DNA of 36,861 nucleotides from the NCBI GenBank assembly GCA_934503195.1, contig CAKSVM010000026.1:1-36861 (forward strand), read 5' to 3'. The translations under genes were made by a program, and so were the position numbers. The notes under the pieces were generated by a model, which saw only the letters and a program-made list of their open reading frames with translations, did no database searches and was not told the origin of the DNA. Shown here one piece after another: positions 34,384 to 36,861 of the stretch (position 1 is the stretch's first letter; each line of letters opens with the position of its first letter). This stretch comes from an uncultured Eubacteriales bacterium. Its GTDB lineage: Bacteria; Bacillota; Clostridia; Oscillospirales; CAG-272.

Positions 34384-34412
34384 TTGACAAATTCCCGTTT
34401 TTTGTGTAAAAT
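34384..34412 (+). promoter_or_regulatory. Promoter of rny
   Basis: Perfect TTGACA (34384-34389), a 17-bp spacer and TAAAAT (34407-34412). Unlike most promoters here it lacks the TGN element. Confidence 0.8.
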
Positions 34413-34507
34413 ATATATGTATGTGATTATTGCTGTGAAGGTCAGAGAGGTAACAAGAGATTACATATAAAAATAAAACATTTACAAATCAAGGAGGTGT
34501 TCCACAC

Positions 34508-36097
34508 TTGCAGACAATTATAACGGCAATTATCGCGGTAGCGACCGCGGGGATCGGCGTCGGAGTCGGTTTCTTCGGCGGCAAAAAGAAGTGGTATAAT
34601 CGCGGCTGGACTGAGCATAAGACTCAGAAGGAGGCCGAGGACAAAGCCACTATCGGTACGGCCGAGGAGCGCGCGAGACGCATAATCGAAGAAGGCGAAC
34701 ACGACGCGGAAAACAAGAAAAAGGAAGCGCTCATCGAGGCGAAGGAAGAGATTCTCCGCCAGAAGAACGAGGCCGAGCGTGAGATCAAGGATCGGCGCGC
34801 GGAGCTTTCGAAGCTTGAGTCGAGGGTTTCCAAGAAAGAGGAACAGTACGACAGAAAGCTTGAGAGCCTCGAGCGCAAGGACGAGCAGCTTACGAAAAAG
34901 CTGAAGGAGTGTTCCGACACGCGCGACGAGATCGAGGAGATCAAGGTAAAGCAGCTTGAGGCACTCGAAAAGGCCGCGGGACTCACGGCTGAGGAGGCAA
35001 AGGCGCAGATTGTCGAGCGCATCGACGCCGACGTGAAACACGAAACTGCTCAGCGGCTTATTGAGTACGAGCAGCAGTTCAAAGAAGAGGCAGACATCCG
35101 GGCGAAGAACATTCTTTCGCTCGCGATTCAGCGTTGCGCTTCGGAGACGGTTGCCGAGACGACGGTTTCGGTTGTGTCTCTGCCGAGCGACGAGATGAAG
35201 GGACGCATAATCGGACGCGAGGGACGCAACATTCACGCGATCGAGGCTATGACCGGAGTCGATCTGATCATCGACGACACGCCCGAAGCTATCACGCTTT
35301 CGAGCTTTGACCCGGTTCGCCGCGAGGTGGCGAGAATCGCGCTTGAAAAGCTCATTGCGGACGGACGGATTCATCCGGCGCGCATTGAGGAGATGGTCGA
35401 GAAGGCAAAGCGCGATGTCGAGGTCATGATCAAGCAGGCCGGAGAGCGCGCGTCGTACGAGACCGGAATTCACGGACTGAATCCAGACATGATAAAGCTT
35501 CTCGGACGGCTTCGTTTCCGCACGAGCTACGGACAGAATGTACTTGATCATTCGATTGAGGTATCGCTTCTCTGCGGAATGATCGCGGACGAGCTTGGAG
35601 TCGACAGCACGCTGGCTAAGAGAGCCGGACTTCTCCACGACATAGGCAAGGCACTGACGCAGGAGATCGAGGGATCGCACGTACAGCTCGGAGTCGACAT
35701 AGTCAAGAAGTTCAAGGAGAGCAAGGAAGTTATCCACGCGATCGAGGCGCATCACGGTGACGTTGAACCGCAGACTATCACGGCGGTGATCGTTCAGGCG
35801 GCCGACGCTATCTCGGCGGCAAGACCCGGCGCGAGACGTGAGGATCTCGAAAACTACATCAAGCGTCTCCAGAAGCTTGAGGAGATCACCTACAGCTTCC
35901 CCGGAGTCGACAAGGCCTACGCGATTCAGGCCGGGCGCGAAGTCCGCATCGCGGTCAAGCCCGAAATCGTCAGCGACGAGCAGATGGTCGTCATCGCGCA
36001 TGATATTGTGAAGAAGATCGAGTCCGAGCTTCAGTATCCCGGACAGATCAAGGTTCATCTCATCAGGGAAAGCCGCGCTATTGACTACGCGAAGTAA
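34508..36097 (+). CDS. rny: Ribonuclease Y
   Basis: 529 residues. An N-terminal membrane helix (about 3-23) is followed by a long charged coiled coil (about 40-200), a KH domain (GRIIGREGRN, 232-241) and an HD domain (LLHDIGK with His377-Asp378; AHHGDVEP). It initiates mRNA decay at the membrane, mostly 5'-monophosphorylated transcripts. The start is TTG at 34508, set by a perfect AAGGAGGTG eight bases upstream; no ATG fits. The gene has its own promoter and a strong terminator. In many Firmicutes it follows recA or cinA, which is not the case here. Confidence 0.96.
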   Translation: MQTIITAIIAVATAGIGVGVGFFGGKKKWYNRGWTEHKTQKEAEDKATIGTAEERARRIIEEGEHDAENKKKEALIEAKEEILRQKNEAEREIKDRRAELSKLESRVSKKEEQYDRKLESLERKDEQLTKKLKECSDTRDEIEEIKVKQLEALEKAAGLTAEEAKAQIVERIDADVKHETAQRLIEYEQQFKEEADIRAKNILSLAIQRCASETVAETTVSVVSLPSDEMKGRIIGREGRNIHAIEAMTGVDLIIDDTPEAITLSSFDPVRREVARIALEKLIADGRIHPARIEEMVEKAKRDVEVMIKQAGERASYETGIHGLNPDMIKLLGRLRFRTSYGQNVLDHSIEVSLLCGMIADELGVDSTLAKRAGLLHDIGKALTQEIEGSHVQLGVDIVKKFKESKEVIHAIEAHHGDVEPQTITAVIVQAADAISAARPGARREDLENYIKRLQKLEEITYSFPGVDKAYAIQAGREVRIAVKPEIVSDEQMVVIAHDIVKKIESELQYPGQIKVHLIRESRAIDYAK

Positions 36098-36203
36098 GCT
36101 TTCCGGAGGATTCTTTATAAAATATACAGCTTCTTCAGGTTGAAGGATTTACATATATTCATATAAAGATGAAAATGAAGCCACGTGCTTTGAGATAGAT
36201 CGC

Positions 36204-36243
36204 AAGCCCCCGCCGCCGGGTTCCCGGCGGCGGGGGGCTTTTT
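36204..36243 (+). terminator. Intrinsic terminator of rny
   Basis: Stem from AAGCCCCCGCCGCCGGG (36204-36220) with its complement (36223-36240), one bulged G and a two-base loop, ending in a T-run at 36239-36243. It lies about 105 bases past the stop. Confidence 0.9.
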
Positions 36244-36281
36244 GACGGCTTTTACGGGGGAGAATGGCGGGTGGGCAGGCG

Positions 36282-36424
36282 GTACCAGCGCAACCATGCG
36301 TCCCCCAAAAAAGAATCAGCCCACCGCGTCTCAGCGGTGGGCGGTATCATAGTACCAGCTCAACCACGCGTACCCCCCAAAAAAAGAATCAGCCCACCGC
36401 GTCTCAGCGGTGGGCGGTATCATA
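36282..36424. repeat. Two tandem ~70-bp repeats, each with a 9-bp hairpin
   Basis: Units at 36282-36351 and 36352-36424 begin GTACCAGC and end GGTATCATA, and differ at few positions plus an A-run length. Each contains GCCCACCGC, loop GTCTCA, GCGGTGGGC (36319-36342 and 36392-36415). On the minus strand a T-run follows five to six bases after each stem, so they could end leftward transcription. A degraded third copy may lie just left (36266-36290). Confidence 0.85.
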
Positions 36425-36432
36425 TCAACATC

Positions 36433-36784
36433 TCATCTCCGGCAGCAATCGGGTAAAGATTCCGACCACGGAAGTAAGTCGTCTGTGAATTCAAGATTCG
36501 TATCCTCCATATGCTCAGGGATCTTCTCAAGCAGATATTTCAGGTACTCGTAAATTTTCAGATTATTGGCTTTCGCTGTCTCAACAAGACTGTAAATAAC
36601 AGCACTGGCTTCGGCTCCGTGAACAGTGTCAATGATGTGCCAGTTGGCTCTGCCGATCGTAAAAGGACGTATCGCGCGCTCGGTCGCGGAGTTGTCTATC
36701 GGCACCATACCGTTTTCAAGAAACGTCTTTAACTGTCTCTCATGGTTTATGCTGTACGAAAGCCCGTCCCTCGTCTTCTCACTC
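36433..36784 (-). pseudogene. IS66-family transposase, C-terminal remnant
   Basis: About 117 codons match the end of an IS66 TnpC: KTRDGLSYSINHE, VPIDNSATERAIRPF with the catalytic Glu region, ANNLKIYEYLKYLL and the tail DDLLPWSESLP. The larger N-terminal part is absent: in frame upstream a stop appears at about 36816 and sequence diverges near 36785. No intact start is present, and any TTG near 36795 would be within the other element. The remnant is bounded by the tandem hairpin repeat on the left. Confidence 0.85.
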
Positions 36785-36861
36785 GACCCTGTCAACCTGA
36801 TTGTGTAAACATATTAAAAACGAAATCAAAAATCCCATCCAACGCCCCAAAGGATATCGAG
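36785..36861. mobile_element. Possible end of an IS256-type element inserted in the IS66 gene
   Basis: From 36785 the sequence GACCCTGTCAACC followed by TGATTGTGTAAAC (to 36810) resembles the terminal inverted repeats of IS256-family elements, which often contain TTGTGTAAA. It starts exactly where IS66 similarity stops. The rest of the element would be beyond the window, so this is a tentative call. Confidence 0.35.

Larger units (their letters stand above)
36098..36432. other. Region between rny and the IS66 remnant
   Basis: Holds the rny terminator (36204-36243) and the tandem hairpin repeat (36282-36424). No coding sequence or IS66-type terminal inverted repeat was identified next to the transposase remnant. 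Confidence 0.55.

Noticed and set aside
34442..36058. 538-codon open frame antisense to rny
   Set aside because: It lies on the exact complement of RNase Y; Leu/Arg/Asp-rich content reflects GC-biased codons of the sense gene, and no family is recognisable.
36282..36424. CRISPR array
   Set aside because: Only two adjacent ~70-bp units without spacers and no cas gene.
36264..36488. Frames across the tandem hairpin repeats
   Set aside because: The repeated peptide simply reflects the 70-bp DNA repeat and reads antisense into the IS66 remnant.

Overview
The window looks like chromosomal DNA from a Clostridia-type Bacillota, probably an uncultured anaerobe. Supporting genes are mini-RNase III, RNase Y, ThiI without a rhodanese tail, an S-layer-homology protein, lipoprotein-type solute-binding proteins and a 2-hydroxyacyl-CoA dehydratase/activase pair. 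GC-rich codons (GAG, CTC, GCG, CGC) dominate, which makes long antisense open frames common. Promoters are uniform: TTGNNN, a 17-bp spacer and TATAAT, almost always preceded by TGA or TGG. I cannot name a genus.

Layout. At the left edge a promoter drives a leftward gene that leaves the window. Positions 133-2871 run leftward: mini-RNase III, UDP-GlcNAc 2-epimerase, a disrupted Cys-rich gene and a ProX-type editing protein. Positions 3087-8209 are a leftward MoxR, DUF58 and membrane-transglutaminase operon that ends in a 130-bp imperfect palindrome. Positions 8396-16567 run rightward: a frameshifted solute-binding lipoprotein, an RpiR/SIS regulator, three GNAT acetyltransferases (the second with an in-frame amber codon), a TIM-barrel sugar isomerase/epimerase and a three-gene flavin/iron-sulphur oxidoreductase module. 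Positions 16662-20954 encode surface proteins: a CBM9-like exported protein with a C-terminal anchor, an SLH-transglutaminase and an intact solute-binding lipoprotein.

Positions 20890-24470 are two hairpin-rich intergenic stretches flanking a small ribbon-helix-helix gene and comM. Positions 24471-30650 hold an activase-related protein and a dehydratase-like protein that look like the two halves of one usual ~1,430-residue protein, with a GH31 glycosidase gene between them. Positions 30707-36097 carry housekeeping genes: CCA-adding enzyme, diacylglycerol-kinase-like lipid kinase, ThiI and RNase Y. The right edge has a tandem hairpin repeat and an IS66 transposase remnant that appears to be cut by another insertion sequence.

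Themes. Two unrelated transglutaminase-fold surface proteins, a CBM9 protein, two solute-binding lipoproteins without permeases and a glycosidase suggest a saccharide-scavenging surface. At least three ordinary genes plus one transposase are broken, so decay (or assembly error) is frequent. I saw no CRISPR array, phage module, toxin system, rRNA or tRNA. The most unusual items are the split activase with the embedded glycosidase, the multi-hairpin array at 23758-23898, the palindrome at 2952-3081, and the oxidoreductase trio linked to a sugar epimerase.
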